Source: Apoderus coryli
Taxonomy: Eukaryota > Arthropoda > Insecta > Coleoptera > Attelabidae
Assembly: GCA_911728435.2 (NCBI GenBank)
Contig: OU452198.1
Span: forward strand, 43,987,902-44,051,901
Length of the DNA stretch: 64,000 bases
Direction of reading: 5' to 3'
Positions within the stretch are counted from its first letter, which is position 1; each line of letters starts with the position of its first letter. Position numbers and translations under genes: made by a program. Below, one piece after another: positions 10,301 through 17,667 of the stretch. The notes below the pieces were generated by a model. That model searched no databases, had not been told where the DNA came from, and saw only the letters and a list, made by a program, of their open reading frames with translations.

Positions 10301-13229
10301 CAGAAGACAACAGCAACAGAGGACAATCAAGCGAGGACATGGAAAAGGGATGGTTCCCGAGCCATACTACAAAGATAAGGCAGAGTTTTAGTTTGGGTTA
10401 GAGTCCCACACTACCTAGGGAAGTGGTAAGGAACTCCCTAGGTGTCATGATGATTTCTCTGCCTTGGCATAATAACAAAAAACAAACTCACCACTTGACA
10501 AAACATCTCTGTAGGTACAGAAAACATCAAACTTCAACAAGCACAACACACTAAAATGACGTACAAACATGAAAACGTCTTGTGTTGAGTAAATAAAAAT
10601 CAGAATATTCAAGTTGAGATTCCAACCACATCGTTTTCATTATTGGATTAAATGAGTGGAGTTGACTTTGAAAGTTTGTGTCTGTTTTCTTTTTTTTTTA
10701 ATTTATTTATACTTTCATAAATAAGGTTTGGACTATGCCAGGGGTGCTATTAATGTATTGAGAATAGAAAGAACAAACATTTTTTTATAATTTCGTGGCA
10801 TAGCGGACAAAATGACTGGTTTTACCTATACAAGGGCTTTTGTTTAATTTAGCAGAGCCTCAGTCTAATTCAGTAGAACCAGACCAATGCATGGGTCGAC
10901 AGATACTGACGAATTCGTTTCGCTCTTATTATGAGCTCGTCAGAGATTATTTTAAAGAAATAGTCCATACTGAAATGAATTGAATGTATTATTGTACGTC
11001 ACGATTAAATTAGATTGATTAGAAGAAACTATCGTTCAATATGTTGACAGATTTATTTTTTCTGTTTCATTTTAAGCTGTGTCTGAAGATGGGTACATGC
11101 TAGTTGCACGAAACCAGTAACACATAATAATAAAGAATCATGGGAGGAAAATTAGACTTTTATTGGTTTTTGTGAAGAAAGACTCATTTGCTTTTTAATG
11201 CTTCGGAAACGAACAACTTTTGTTGGCTTTTCTTCACATTGAAACTCTCAAACTGCCGATTGGACTTTTCTTTCTGGCTCATAAGCATAAATCCACGACA
11301 CGTCACCTGTCAACAAATGGCGAAATGTTCGTGCAAAATCTTATACATTCTGGTGATACTAATGCTTAAACTTGCTCGGATTTGACGATATTATATCACA
11401 TGACGATCTTCTTCAATTAGTTTTCGCACAGCATCGATGGTTTCCGGCACAACGACCGATTTTGGACGACCATCTTTCACTTCGTTCGTGAGCGTGAGCG
11501 TTAGACTACGTCGAAAGTCATTAGTTCGTAAATAGTCGCACGTCAACACGTTCTCAGTGCGTATACCGTCAAAAATGTCTATGACATATTTCACCTGGCA
11601 ATACCAGTGTTGCCAGTTCTTAATACATAAATACCAACCCTCGTATTCCATCCTCACCATTTCACGAAATTGAATATGAAATCAACGCGATCTCTGTCTT
11701 TTCGGAAATAATTCCTGAAGGACACTTTTAATGGGTCCATCCCGTATAGGGTGTTCCATTTAAAATAAAAAAGTTACAGCGTACAAATTTCCGGAAAAAT
11801 AGCCCTTAATTCTATTCAACCGGAGTACGGAGGGCAATATTGTGCACCTTTATGTAGCAATTGTAATTTTGTAATGTCTTACCTCCGACTGGAGCAGCGA
11901 AACAACTTCCAACACCCAGAGCACACGCAGCTGCAAGCATTTCCGTGTTTCTACTCTCATTCTCGTAAATTCCTTGAAAGCCTGATATCAGTTTACTCAG
12001 CAATGTAGCTGAAATACTGGCTATATGCACAAAGGGACCTTCTTTGCCGAGAGGCAAACCACTACCTAACCAAAAATAAGATTAATTTACTTAAGGATAA
12101 TTATTGTAACTAAATTTTTAGGTTAGTTTTACCTAATGAAGCTGTTAAGCCAACAACTTTGGCGACAAGAGTCCGAAATGTCAGATATTCTTTCAAAGCT
12201 ACTCCACGGAGTATTGTCTTCATTTCCGGAATACCAGACCCTAAAAAATGTAAACAAAAAATAACAAATCCTATGCCCGCGCAAAATGCAGCCAAACAGT
12301 GACTTGAATTGAACCTTGTCATTAACAGACTAGTTTGCTCAAACGTTTTCTTCTCACAATGACTTAAATTGTGCGAATTTTGCGAACTGTGGCTGCAAAA
12401 CTTTCACCACTTTGATTATAATTTTTCACAATGCGAATTCGTTGTTGTTTATAATATTGGAGGGCTACTTTACATAACTTTTTTTTTTCTTATTTATTAT
12501 TCTTGAACCTTGATCTTCAATTTCTTTTATTGGGATGAGGTTCACAATTTTACACAATTTTTTTTTTAAACTATTTCTTTAATGGTTTCATGTCATCTTT
12601 AATTTAAAAATAAACATTTACATTTTACAAATGTGGAAAGGAGTATATAGCTGATGTTGAATAAGATAAACCAAAAAAATACGTGTTACTTTATATCTCG
12701 CGGTGCATTTTTGTCATTTTTATATATCTTTTTGTCAAATAAAAATAAGATAAATTATAAAACACAACAATTCATTACCAATAGCTTGTGGAGCCACAAA
12801 ATGTGTGAATCCGGTACTGAAAAGAATCAGACAGACGGGAAGTATGGCCCAACAAGCGAATTTTACCATCGGATGCTCAGAGAAATTATTAAATAGCCAT
12901 ATTCTACCTGAAATAAATGTTTTAATTAATGATTTGTAAGGCACATCAAAAACCCTTCACTTACCATTATTACAGCTCGATATCCCAGTATCCATGATAA
13001 AACTCAAAATGGCCATTATAATTCCCAAAAGTGCTAGGAATGCCCAGTCTTCGCCCAATCTAGCGAAAGTATGCCGCCACAAAAATGATATAGTTTTACG
13101 TAGTTTCCCTTGGTAGCCATGAAGTTCCTTTTTCCGTTTTTTCTCCTCTTTTAAACGACGCTTTTCTTGTGCCTTTAAACTTTCAAGCTTTGCAAACTGA
13201 CCCAATTGCCGGCTATACCGGCCATACAT
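1180..13229 (-). CDS. ClC-a: ClC-a type voltage-gated chloride channel, partial, 13 exons
   Basis: Insect member of the ClC-1/ClC-2 branch, a dimeric plasma-membrane chloride channel. Joined exons (13229-12965, 12907-12779, 12240-12133, 12065-11883, 8952-8742, 6298-6197, 6120-6041, 5977-5823, 2713-2590, 2338-2069, 2008-1824, 1579-1397, 1337-1180) give 2153 nt, about 717 codons, with every phase consistent. Numbering from the ATG at 13229: basic cytoplasmic stretch; selectivity motif GSGIPEM (about 132-138); gating motif GKEGP with the key glutamate near 176; GIFIP near 426-430; pore tyrosine in SIYDSI near 522; first CBS domain; then a Lys-rich linker with [11 protein letters not shown]. Residues known to matter in the family are intact. 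Codon 1 follows a splice acceptor, so it may be internal. The second CBS domain is absent from the window. Introns of 57-76 nt alternate with transposon-filled ones of 2.4-3.1 kb. Confidence 0.95.
1397..1579 (-). CDS. ClC-a: ClC-a exon K: end of CBS1 and charged linker
   Basis: Reads [20 protein letters not shown], then [20 protein letters not shown] and [20 protein letters not shown], ending Q|GTACTACC. The IEKHIGRE helix and the [11 protein letters not shown] stretch are conserved in the family. A 59-nt intron follows. The donor is weaker than the others; reading on would stop six codons later. Confidence 0.9.
1824..2008 (-). CDS. ClC-a: ClC-a exon J: first CBS domain, part 1
   Basis: Minus strand reads [20 protein letters not shown], then [20 protein letters not shown] and [20 protein letters not shown], ending IK|GTAAGT in phase 0. 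The [14 protein letters not shown] start and the LLGSIQR strand are the classic CBS1 of ClC-2 type channels. The acceptor is CTTTGCAG. Confidence 0.93.
2069..2338 (-). CDS. ClC-a: ClC-a exon I: final membrane helices and pore tyrosine
   Basis: Encodes [20 protein letters not shown] through [20 protein letters not shown] and [20 protein letters not shown], ending [20 protein letters not shown]. The tyrosine in SIYDS coordinates the central chloride in the family. Acceptor GAATTTCAG, donor AGTG|GTAAGT. Confidence 0.95.
2459..2493 (+). ncRNA. Hammerhead-like module (degenerate)
   Basis: CTGGAGA, one extra A, hairpin GGCAG-TAATTTG-CTGCC (perfect 5-bp stem), then GAAACG. The first box has one change from CTGANGA. 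No stem I pairing is visible and the triplet after the box is GTG, which would not support cleavage. It lies in a ClC-a intron, antisense to the gene. Confidence 0.4.
2590..2713 (-). CDS. ClC-a: ClC-a exon H: GxFxP pore motif
   Basis: Encodes [20 protein letters not shown] then [20 protein letters not shown]. The GIFIP motif is the third ion-binding loop and FKIGAxFGR is typical of insect ClC-a. Acceptor AATTTCAG, donor TCAG|GTAAGTG. The preceding intron is 3109 nt and full of repeats. Confidence 0.95.
2752..3380. repeat. Foldback repeat in ClC-a intron
   Basis: A block of about 95 bp (about 2846-2937, holding ACACGTATCATCTACATGTA) is repeated inverted at about 3150-3245, with a loop of about 215 bp. 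Outer flanks 2752-2845 and 3290-3365 both match the repeat at 10785-10950, in opposite orientations. The whole is a rearranged, inverted copy of that family. Confidence 0.7.
3381..4189. other. Unassigned intronic sequence, LTR-like in part
   Basis: Between about 3600 and 3930 there is a somewhat GC-richer block with two AATAAA-like signals near 3898-3903 and 3935-3940. This could be the remnant of a solo LTR, but I see no terminal TG...CA pair, primer site or duplication to prove it. Short frames here are not convincing genes. Confidence 0.3.
4190..4440 (+). mobile_element. Jockey-like LINE, C-terminal fragment
   Basis: Reads [20 protein letters not shown], then [20 protein letters not shown] and [16 protein letters not shown]. 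The YGIELWG and APWYVSN-x-x-IHxDL signatures mark the region after the reverse transcriptase in Jockey-clade elements. It is a fragment of about 80 codons in a ClC-a intron, antisense to the gene. Confidence 0.8.
4570..4960 (+). mobile_element. Degenerate mariner transposase fragment
   Basis: Fragments read [15 protein letters not shown], then [12 protein letters not shown], which are the family's KVMxTVFWD and TGxYYxxLLDRL segments, followed by a damaged stretch ([12 protein letters not shown]). Several stops and shifts. No ends recognised. Only remnant status is supported. Confidence 0.65.
4961..5822. other. Intronic DNA, nothing recognised
   Basis: AT-rich intron sequence upstream of the exon G2 donor. 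Apart from a short duplicated phrase (AATCATATTATATTTGATTG twice around 5235-5285) I see no gene, RNA or element boundary. Confidence 0.4.
5823..5977 (-). CDS. ClC-a: ClC-a exon G2
   Basis: Encodes [20 protein letters not shown], then [20 protein letters not shown] and [11 protein letters not shown], where the strong donor CAA|GTAAGT ends it in phase 0. NFTWS and NNLTTE contain possible N-glycosylation sites, as expected for the extracellular loop of this channel type. Confidence 0.92.
5978..6040 (-). other. 63-nt in-frame intron without stop codons (ClC-a)
   Basis: Begins GTACAG and ends GGATTTTCAG on the minus strand. The length is exactly 21 codons with no stop, so retention would insert 21 residues (including [10 protein letters not shown]) into the extracellular-loop region without breaking the frame. 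It has no resemblance to the homologous ClC segment. It could be a retained intron used as an isoform switch or simply an ordinary short intron. Confidence 0.75.
6041..6120 (-). CDS. ClC-a: ClC-a exon G1
   Basis: Encodes [20 protein letters not shown] then TGKYIAG. Acceptor TGTTACAG. The donor is GCAG|GTACAG at 6040-6039. The open frame runs straight through into the next exon because the intron is 63 nt long and has no stop. I split it here because homologous insect proteins go directly from GTG-x-x-x-AG to an E-L/E-L-S stretch. Confidence 0.85.
6197..6298 (-). CDS. ClC-a: ClC-a exon F
   Basis: Encodes [20 protein letters not shown] followed by [14 protein letters not shown] (last codon split). 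Acceptor ATTTTCAG, donor AA|GTAAGTG, then a 76-nt intron to the next exon. The YVWVHRQYV stretch matches the helix-loop of ClC-2-type channels. Confidence 0.93.
6299..8741. other. ClC-a intron, no recognised coding content
   Basis: Holds a TACAGGGTGGG transposon-like end near 6590 without a recognisable partner, an (AAT)n run near 7223, and an unassigned block about 7570-8700 with GC-richer edges and an AATAAA at about 8190 that could be an LTR or a non-coding element. No protein similarity seen in any frame. Confidence 0.35.
8742..8952 (-). CDS. ClC-a: ClC-a exon E: conserved membrane helices
   Basis: Too fragmented to stand out as a long open frame. The minus strand reads [20 protein letters not shown], then [17 protein letters not shown], and ends [15 protein letters not shown]. 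This block is very close to other insect ClC-a proteins. Acceptor AATTTACAG, donor GG|GTAAAG, phase 2 out. Confidence 0.94.
9146..9176 (-). ncRNA. Hammerhead-like module
   Basis: Minus strand: CTGATGA, extra T, hairpin GGCC-TATTA-AGCC, GAAAC, TA, GTT. Core boxes are canonical; stem I is not obvious. It sits in a repeat whose other end shows GTGTGGAGTTGGCTTCGAAG, and which is interrupted by the LINE insertion at 9276. Confidence 0.45.
9276..10478 (+). mobile_element. 5'-truncated Jockey-like LINE with 15-bp target duplication
   Basis: Flanked by AAAACAAACTCACCA at 9261-9275 and 10479-10493, a clean target-site duplication. The 1.2-kb insert is distinctly GC-richer than its surroundings and holds the C-terminal half of the reverse transcriptase: [20 protein letters not shown], then [14 protein letters not shown] with an intact YADD catalytic box, then the thumb [18 protein letters not shown] frameshift near 9780-9800 moves the reading to a second frame (about 9803-10165) covering [18 protein letters not shown] and [20 protein letters not shown]. 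The rest is 3' UTR. It is antisense in ClC-a intron D-E. Confidence 0.92.
10785..10950. repeat. Repeat family copy shared with 2752-3380
   Basis: Starts TTTCGTGGCATAGCGGACAA and ends near ATGAGCTCGTCAGAG. It contains ATGGGTCGACAGATACTGAC and GAATTCGTTTCGCTCTTATT, both found in inverted or split form at 2752-3380. Two copies thus lie in two introns of the same gene. No coding capacity. Confidence 0.7.
11078..11124 (+). ncRNA. Hammerhead ribozyme-like module, best stem I
   Basis: TGTGT (stem I 5'), CTGAAGA, extra T, imperfect hairpin (11091-11109), GAAAC, CA, GTA (cleavage-type triplet), ACACA (stem I 3'). TGTGT and ACACA pair perfectly over 5 bp at exactly the positions expected for a hammerhead with a two-base-pair stem III. 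Stem II is weak. Whether it cleaves is unknown. Confidence 0.55.
11205..11646 (-). mobile_element. Mariner 5' fragment in ClC-a intron
   Basis: The 5' terminus TACGAGGGTTGG lies at 11646-11635 on the minus strand, similar to the mariner end at 21429. Inward, the frame reads [20 protein letters not shown] then [18 protein letters not shown], the first helix-turn-helix linker of mariner transposases. Further in, damaged catalytic-domain traces continue to about 11205. No 3' end. Confidence 0.75.
11883..12065 (-). CDS. ClC-a: ClC-a exon D: GKEGP gating glutamate
   Basis: Encodes [20 protein letters not shown] through [20 protein letters not shown] to APVGG. GKEGP carries the glutamate that gates ClC channels. 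Acceptor GGTTAG, donor GGAG|GTAAGA. It joins exon E across a 2930-nt intron filled with repeats. Confidence 0.95.
12133..12240 (-). CDS. ClC-a: ClC-a exon C: GSGIPEM selectivity motif
   Basis: Encodes [20 protein letters not shown] then [23 protein letters not shown] is the first of the three ion-binding loops of ClC proteins. Acceptor TTTTTTAG, donor G|GTAAAAC. A 67-nt intron separates it from exon D. Confidence 0.95.
12779..12907 (-). CDS. ClC-a: ClC-a exon B: membrane segment before the selectivity motif
   Basis: Encodes [20 protein letters not shown] through [10 protein letters not shown], with acceptor TTTCAG and donor GTAATG. It is separated from exon A by a 57-nt intron and joins in phase 1 at both sides. 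The APQAIG end runs directly into SGIPEM in the next exon, as in the family. Confidence 0.93.
12965..13229 (-). CDS. ClC-a: ClC-a exon A: N-terminal cytoplasmic part and first helix
   Basis: Reads [16 protein letters not shown], then a highly charged Lys/Arg/Glu stretch, then [20 protein letters not shown], the first hydrophobic helix. The MYGRY opening is the conserved start of the homologous region in ClC-2-type channels. The acceptor is TTTTTCAG just before the ATG and the donor is G|GTAAGTG (phase 1). The open frame continues upstream to 13334, but that part looks intronic because of the acceptor. No upstream exon was recognised. Confidence 0.93.
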
Positions 13230-13740
13230 CTGAAAAATACAGACCGAATCATTATCGGAAATTAATCCATGGACTATCGTTGGTGAAGCAACTGAACCGG
13301 GAAGAAAAGTAAAGACATTAACAAGAAATTTCAAAAATGGTGCATTTTAGAATCTTCTCCCAGGATCCGCTCTCATATATTTCATATACCAATGAGAATA
13401 TACATAGTTTCTTCCTAACACCCGTTGCAACTCCAGAGCTTTGCAGTACAATTAAAGACATCAAAAACAAGGTGTCATCTGGAACTGATCACTGAATCAC
13501 TTTGAAAATGTTGTCTAATCTACCGGAATGTACATTAATCCTTTTCACAGATTTAATTTATATAATAATCGTATGTTGTTTATACGTTATGAGGTATCCA
13601 ATACAAGAGAGATGGCTTAATGAGCATCACAACGTGCAATGCCACTAGAATGATTTTTTTTAAATGCTGACAACAATATTTTAAACATAAAAATTTTTCA
13701 TTCGAAAGAAGTAGTCCATACTGAAGTGGAGTAGAATAAT

Positions 13741-13803
13741 TGAATATTCTTGAAATAAAAGTCGACCTCCACACAATATCGACTTTTATTTCAAGAATAT
13801 TCA
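13741..13803. repeat. Perfect 25-bp hairpin
   Basis: 13741-13765 and 13779-13803 are exact reverse complements (arms containing TTCTTGAAATAAAAGTCGA) around a 13-nt loop. It lies upstream of the first recognised ClC-a exon. Could be a fused pair of transposon ends or a tiny foldback element. Confidence 0.85.
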
Positions 13804-13961
13804 TAAAAATTTTTATTTCCACAATGTGGTAAGTTGTGTGTAGTTTAAGATCGTTTGAACTGGTTCACTTACTTTGTAACACTTAATTTCAGATTTGTAA
13901 TTGTTATCAATTCATCCTTGAATAATACATTAAGTAGCTTTCTAATTTCGACCCTATTATG

Positions 13962-14003
13962 GCCACTGATGATGAGAGTATATACTCTTGAAACATGTAT
14001 GGT
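13962..14003 (+). ncRNA. Hammerhead ribozyme-like module, complete
   Basis: GCCA (stem I), CTGATGA, extra T, stem II GAGAGT-ATAT-ACTCTT, GAAAC, AT, GTA, TGGT (stem I partner, 3 Watson-Crick pairs and a G-U). All parts of a minimal hammerhead are present in order. About 25-60 nt downstream comes ATTGTGGAGCAGACG, which recurs in the related copy near 23030 (inverted) and in part at 17810. Confidence 0.6.
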
Positions 14004-14136
14004 ACATTGATTTAATTATAAAAGATTATATTGTGGAGCAGACGTCTTTCATTCCATTATTATTCTTATGTTTTATATGTTTTGTTTACCTGTCTACAAA
14101 TTATTTTTAATTTTTTGACAAATATCTTCGCCCCGT

Positions 14137-14518
14137 AGACATCAAGAGCTGCCAATCAGAGACTGTATTTAAAAAAAAAGTTAAAATTCTTTTTGACGAG
14201 CAACGCATTCTACAATTTGCAAGAGTTTGCTGCTGTGGCTCAATAATTTAATTTCTTGTGTTTTCCTTTGTGTGATTTTGGCTGTCTTATCTGTGTTACC
14301 TGTTGTCTAGAGTTTTTATATATATTGTGTATTTTATACTGTAGATTATATTGACGCGTTTATGTACAAAAGAATGTGAAGTTATTGTTGTTCTAATTAT
14401 TATTTTTATTTAGTTTTGTATGTATCTTTCTCTGTTGTGTTATTTTAGTTTTACTTGACGTGCCAATGTACTTGTTAATGTACCAATTTATGGTTAATAA
14501 AGATATTATTATTATTAT
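14137..14518 (+). mobile_element. LINE 3' end with (ATT)n tail
   Basis: Starts with a short frame ending SETVFKKKVKILFDEQR, the Leu/Lys-rich C-terminus usual in CR1/Jockey-type elements, then a 3' UTR and AATAAAGATATTATTATTAT at the end. Very strongly 5'-truncated copy. Confidence 0.6.
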
Positions 14519-15396
14519 AAATTTATTTATTTATTTATTTTTAACTTTTAATAAAAACTATTTTTTAAGCAAATAAATATGTTCCCCCGTTAAAAGAAAC
14601 TTTTATTGGACGAGCTGTCACATCCTAAGTCCTGCGCATATATTATGAAACACCCTGTATTTTGAAATAATTAAGAAATTGGTGTGTTTTTGTTTTAATT
14701 TAAATATACCGGGTGTTACAATGATTACATCATGTTTTCAAGAGCAAGTGAATGCCCCCCATCCAAGGCTACGGTGTCTCGATGACTAGTCATCCAATAT
14801 TATCAAAAAGGAAGTATACAATTTCCTATTTAACTGGAAAATAAGTAAATTGTGAGACGAACATTATTATAATAAGCATGCATATACATAAATTAATGGT
14901 GTGCATATATTTTTTTTTTAATTTCCTTTAATGAATGAAACAAAACATATAAATGTAGATATGATATTATGTAAATAGATAAGTACTAAACATAACGTGA
15001 AACTAGTTTACTCATGCGGAACAAACTAGTAAATAATTGTAATTTAAATAAGTATACAACTATGCGATGTTTTATTAGAATTTTAATTAACAAAAATTCA
15101 TTTCAATAAAATAAATTTTTTTGTTCTAATAAACACGAAATAATAAATGATTCATGAAGTAATAATCATTGTAACAATTTTTTCGTTTAATCAATCATTT
15201 AACAGATTCTCTGTAAATCTGATATGGACTTTTCCCGGCTTTTATACAGGGTGATTCAGCTAAGAAGTTTTAGGAGAAAAAATGAATATTATGTTGATTG
15301 CACAATTTCTACATTTATATAAGAAGGAAATAGCTTCTTTATAAAGTTATTTTCAAGATGGAATATGAATTCCCTTATCTTAAATGGAATACCCTA
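14519..15396. other. No gene recognised
   Basis: AT-rich, with a lone transposon-like end TACAGGGTGATTCAGC near 15246 and a second at about 14709 (ACCGGGTGTTACA). No partner ends or coding regions are clear. Confidence 0.4.
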
Positions 15397-15907
15397 TACC
15401 GAGTGTCCCACCGGGAAGGGATTCGATCGATTATGGAGAAACTACACTCAATCTGGTGTAGTACTTAGGTCGACGGAACCAATTCGGCTAAAATGTTTTC
15501 AAGAATCTAGCACTTCCGGTTATACCGGAAATGGGTGTCAACTTCCTTATTTCAAATGCGACCCTATGTAAATTCTATTTTTTTTTGGATTCTCTTTGTA
15601 ATTCTAAACATATTTCATGCATAATATGTTATACCTATCGCCAGCCATTTTCGAAATATTTGAAATTTTATGTCAAAAATGACGTTTTCAGAATATAGAG
15701 AATAATAACAATTTTTTATTATATGGAAGCTTTAATCATTTAGATAAAATAGATATCATAAAAAGAACTAAAGTAACAATTTAATTTGTTAGAATATCCT
15801 AGAAAATATAGACCTACTTTGGCCGCCTACATATATTTTTTTAGTAAATATACAGGGTATTTGAAAAAAAGGGTAAAAAATCAAATTGAAAAAAGTGTCA
15901 TAAATCA

Positions 15908-16766
15908 ATATATTTTTTTTATTTTTTTGCATCAAAAATAAGGGCAAGTTTATGAAAGGATGTCTATCCCAAAAACTGATAGTTTTCAAAATATTGGCAA
16001 TTTTACATTTTTCTATTACAATAGTGATATGAACTTGAAATTTAATTGATGTTAGTTGGCCATGATGGCTTTAGATAGCAAATAAATATGACACTTGATA
16101 AAAATAATCAACAACTATGACAAATTGTAGACATTAATTAGTAGTAATAATCATGGCGGGCGTATAAATTATACTAACGAATACTATCTAAATTTGTTTA
16201 TTATTTATGGAGAATGGTGCTTTTAGAGAATCCAGACTCCACTGCAAATTTTCTGAGAGATGTCGTAGGATATGCCGTGAACTACCTCAGTACAGCTTCA
16301 TCGTCACAAATAGGTTTCCTTCGTTTTATTTTTGTCTTTAAGGACCCGAAATTTTTGAAATTATCTATTATCCGTTTAACAACTTTTGGTGATGGCTTGT
16401 GTTTTTCTGGGTACCTGGCAGAAAATGTATCACACGTTTGTGACATCACTCTGTCACATTATCCATAAATAATAAACCAATTTAGATAGTATTCGTTAGT
16501 ATAATTTATACGCCTGCCATGATAATTACTACTAATTAATGTGTACAATTTGTCATAGTTGGTGATTATTTTTGTCAAGTGGCATATTTATTTGCTATCT
16601 AAAGCCATCATGGCCAACTAAAATCAATTAAATTTCAAATTCATATCACTATTGTAATAGAAAAATGTAAAATTGCCAATATTTTGAAAACTATCAGTTT
16701 TTGGAATAGACATCCGTTCATAAACTTGCCCTTATTTTTGATGCAAAAAAATAAAAAAAATATAAA
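15908..16766 (-). mobile_element. Nested IS630-type element, ~300-bp inverted repeats, transposase N-terminal fragment
   Basis: 15908-16210 and 16463-16766 are inverted copies (both with AATCATGGCGGGCGTATAAA-like and GCAATTTTACATTTTTCTAT phrases). The 250-bp centre on the minus strand reads RYPEKHKPSPKVVKRIIDNF, then KNFGSLKTKIKRRKP and FAVESGFSKSTIL, the DNA-binding half of a DD41D-type transposase, with one stop. The catalytic domain is deleted, so this is a non-autonomous derivative. The plus-strand frame across the centre is an artefact. Confidence 0.75.
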
Positions 16767-17055
16767 ATGGCAACGCTGGCATCTAGTTATTCTATTATGA
16801 CACTAAGTGCGTAAGTACATACCTACGTTAAGTATGAAATAGTCTAACACATATTAGATTAAAAAAAATATAAACACTGATTATTTTGTCTTCATCCGTA
16901 CCTAATTTTGTTCAAAATAGTCTTATTATTAATCCCATGAAAAAAAAATTAAAAAAAGTCGTTATTTCTTTCTGGTCGATAATTTACCAGAACCCCAGCG
17001 GGTTAGCTAAGTGGTTAGTTCGGTAGGTAGGAGGTTAGTTAGGTAGGTAGGAGGT

Positions 17056-17667
17056 TTGAAACACGGTAGGAAAAAAGCTGCAATCATAATATACTTAAAT
17101 AAAGAAGCAAATGAAACCCTCATCAGAACCTTCGAGTATGTCTTCTCGGGGTCGGGTATCGAAATAGTAGCTAATAAAAACAAAACCGATAGAACTACCA
17201 AAGCTAACGTAAACACCGAGGCAGTAATAGTAAGAACGGATGAGAACAGATCATACGCCGAGTTGCTAAGGTCAGTAAAGAGGGAACTAAACTTCGACAA
17301 CATGGATGTACAGATAAATTCCATAAGGAGGACAAGAAATAACGATCTTCTTTTCACAGTAAAAGATAAAGAAAAGGCGCAAACCTTAAGGCAGGAAATT
17401 CAGTCCAAGGTTCAAGGGGTCAAGCTCGTAAACCCAAGAACAAAACCAGTAATCTTTCACGTAAGAGGAATAGATGCAGTAACGACTCAAAAAGAAATAG
17501 AGGAGAGAGTGGCTGAAACCGCGTTAGTATCCAAGGAAGAGATCAAAGTAAAATCCCTGAGACCGGCCTTCGCAGATACGCAAAACGCAACGGTAATGGT
17601 AGACTCAGAAGCTGCCAAAGTGCAGGCCCGATATGTGCGCATGAGGTTTAGGTTGCAGATTAGTTAG
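17056..17667 (+). mobile_element. R1-clade LINE ORF1 (gag-like) fragment, 203 codons open
   Basis: The frame is open upstream of the first ATG as well. The C-terminal part, VIFHVRGIDAVTTQKEIEER followed by IKVKSLRPAFADTQNATVMV, resembles the ORF1 region before the zinc knuckles in R1-clade elements (LRPAxxxxQxATV). No CCHC knuckles and no reverse transcriptase follow. Both sides carry short GGTTAG/GGTAGG-rich tracts (16998-17055 and 17735-17790). It separates two copies of a 165-bp direct repeat. Confidence 0.6.

Noticed and set aside
13230..13334. Extension of ClC-a exon A upstream to 13334
   Set aside because: A good acceptor (TTTTTCAG) precedes the conserved MYGRY block and the upstream residues match nothing in the family.
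16214..16468. 84-codon plus-strand frame between inverted repeats
   Set aside because: The minus strand of the same segment reads as a transposase DNA-binding domain; the plus frame is its shadow.
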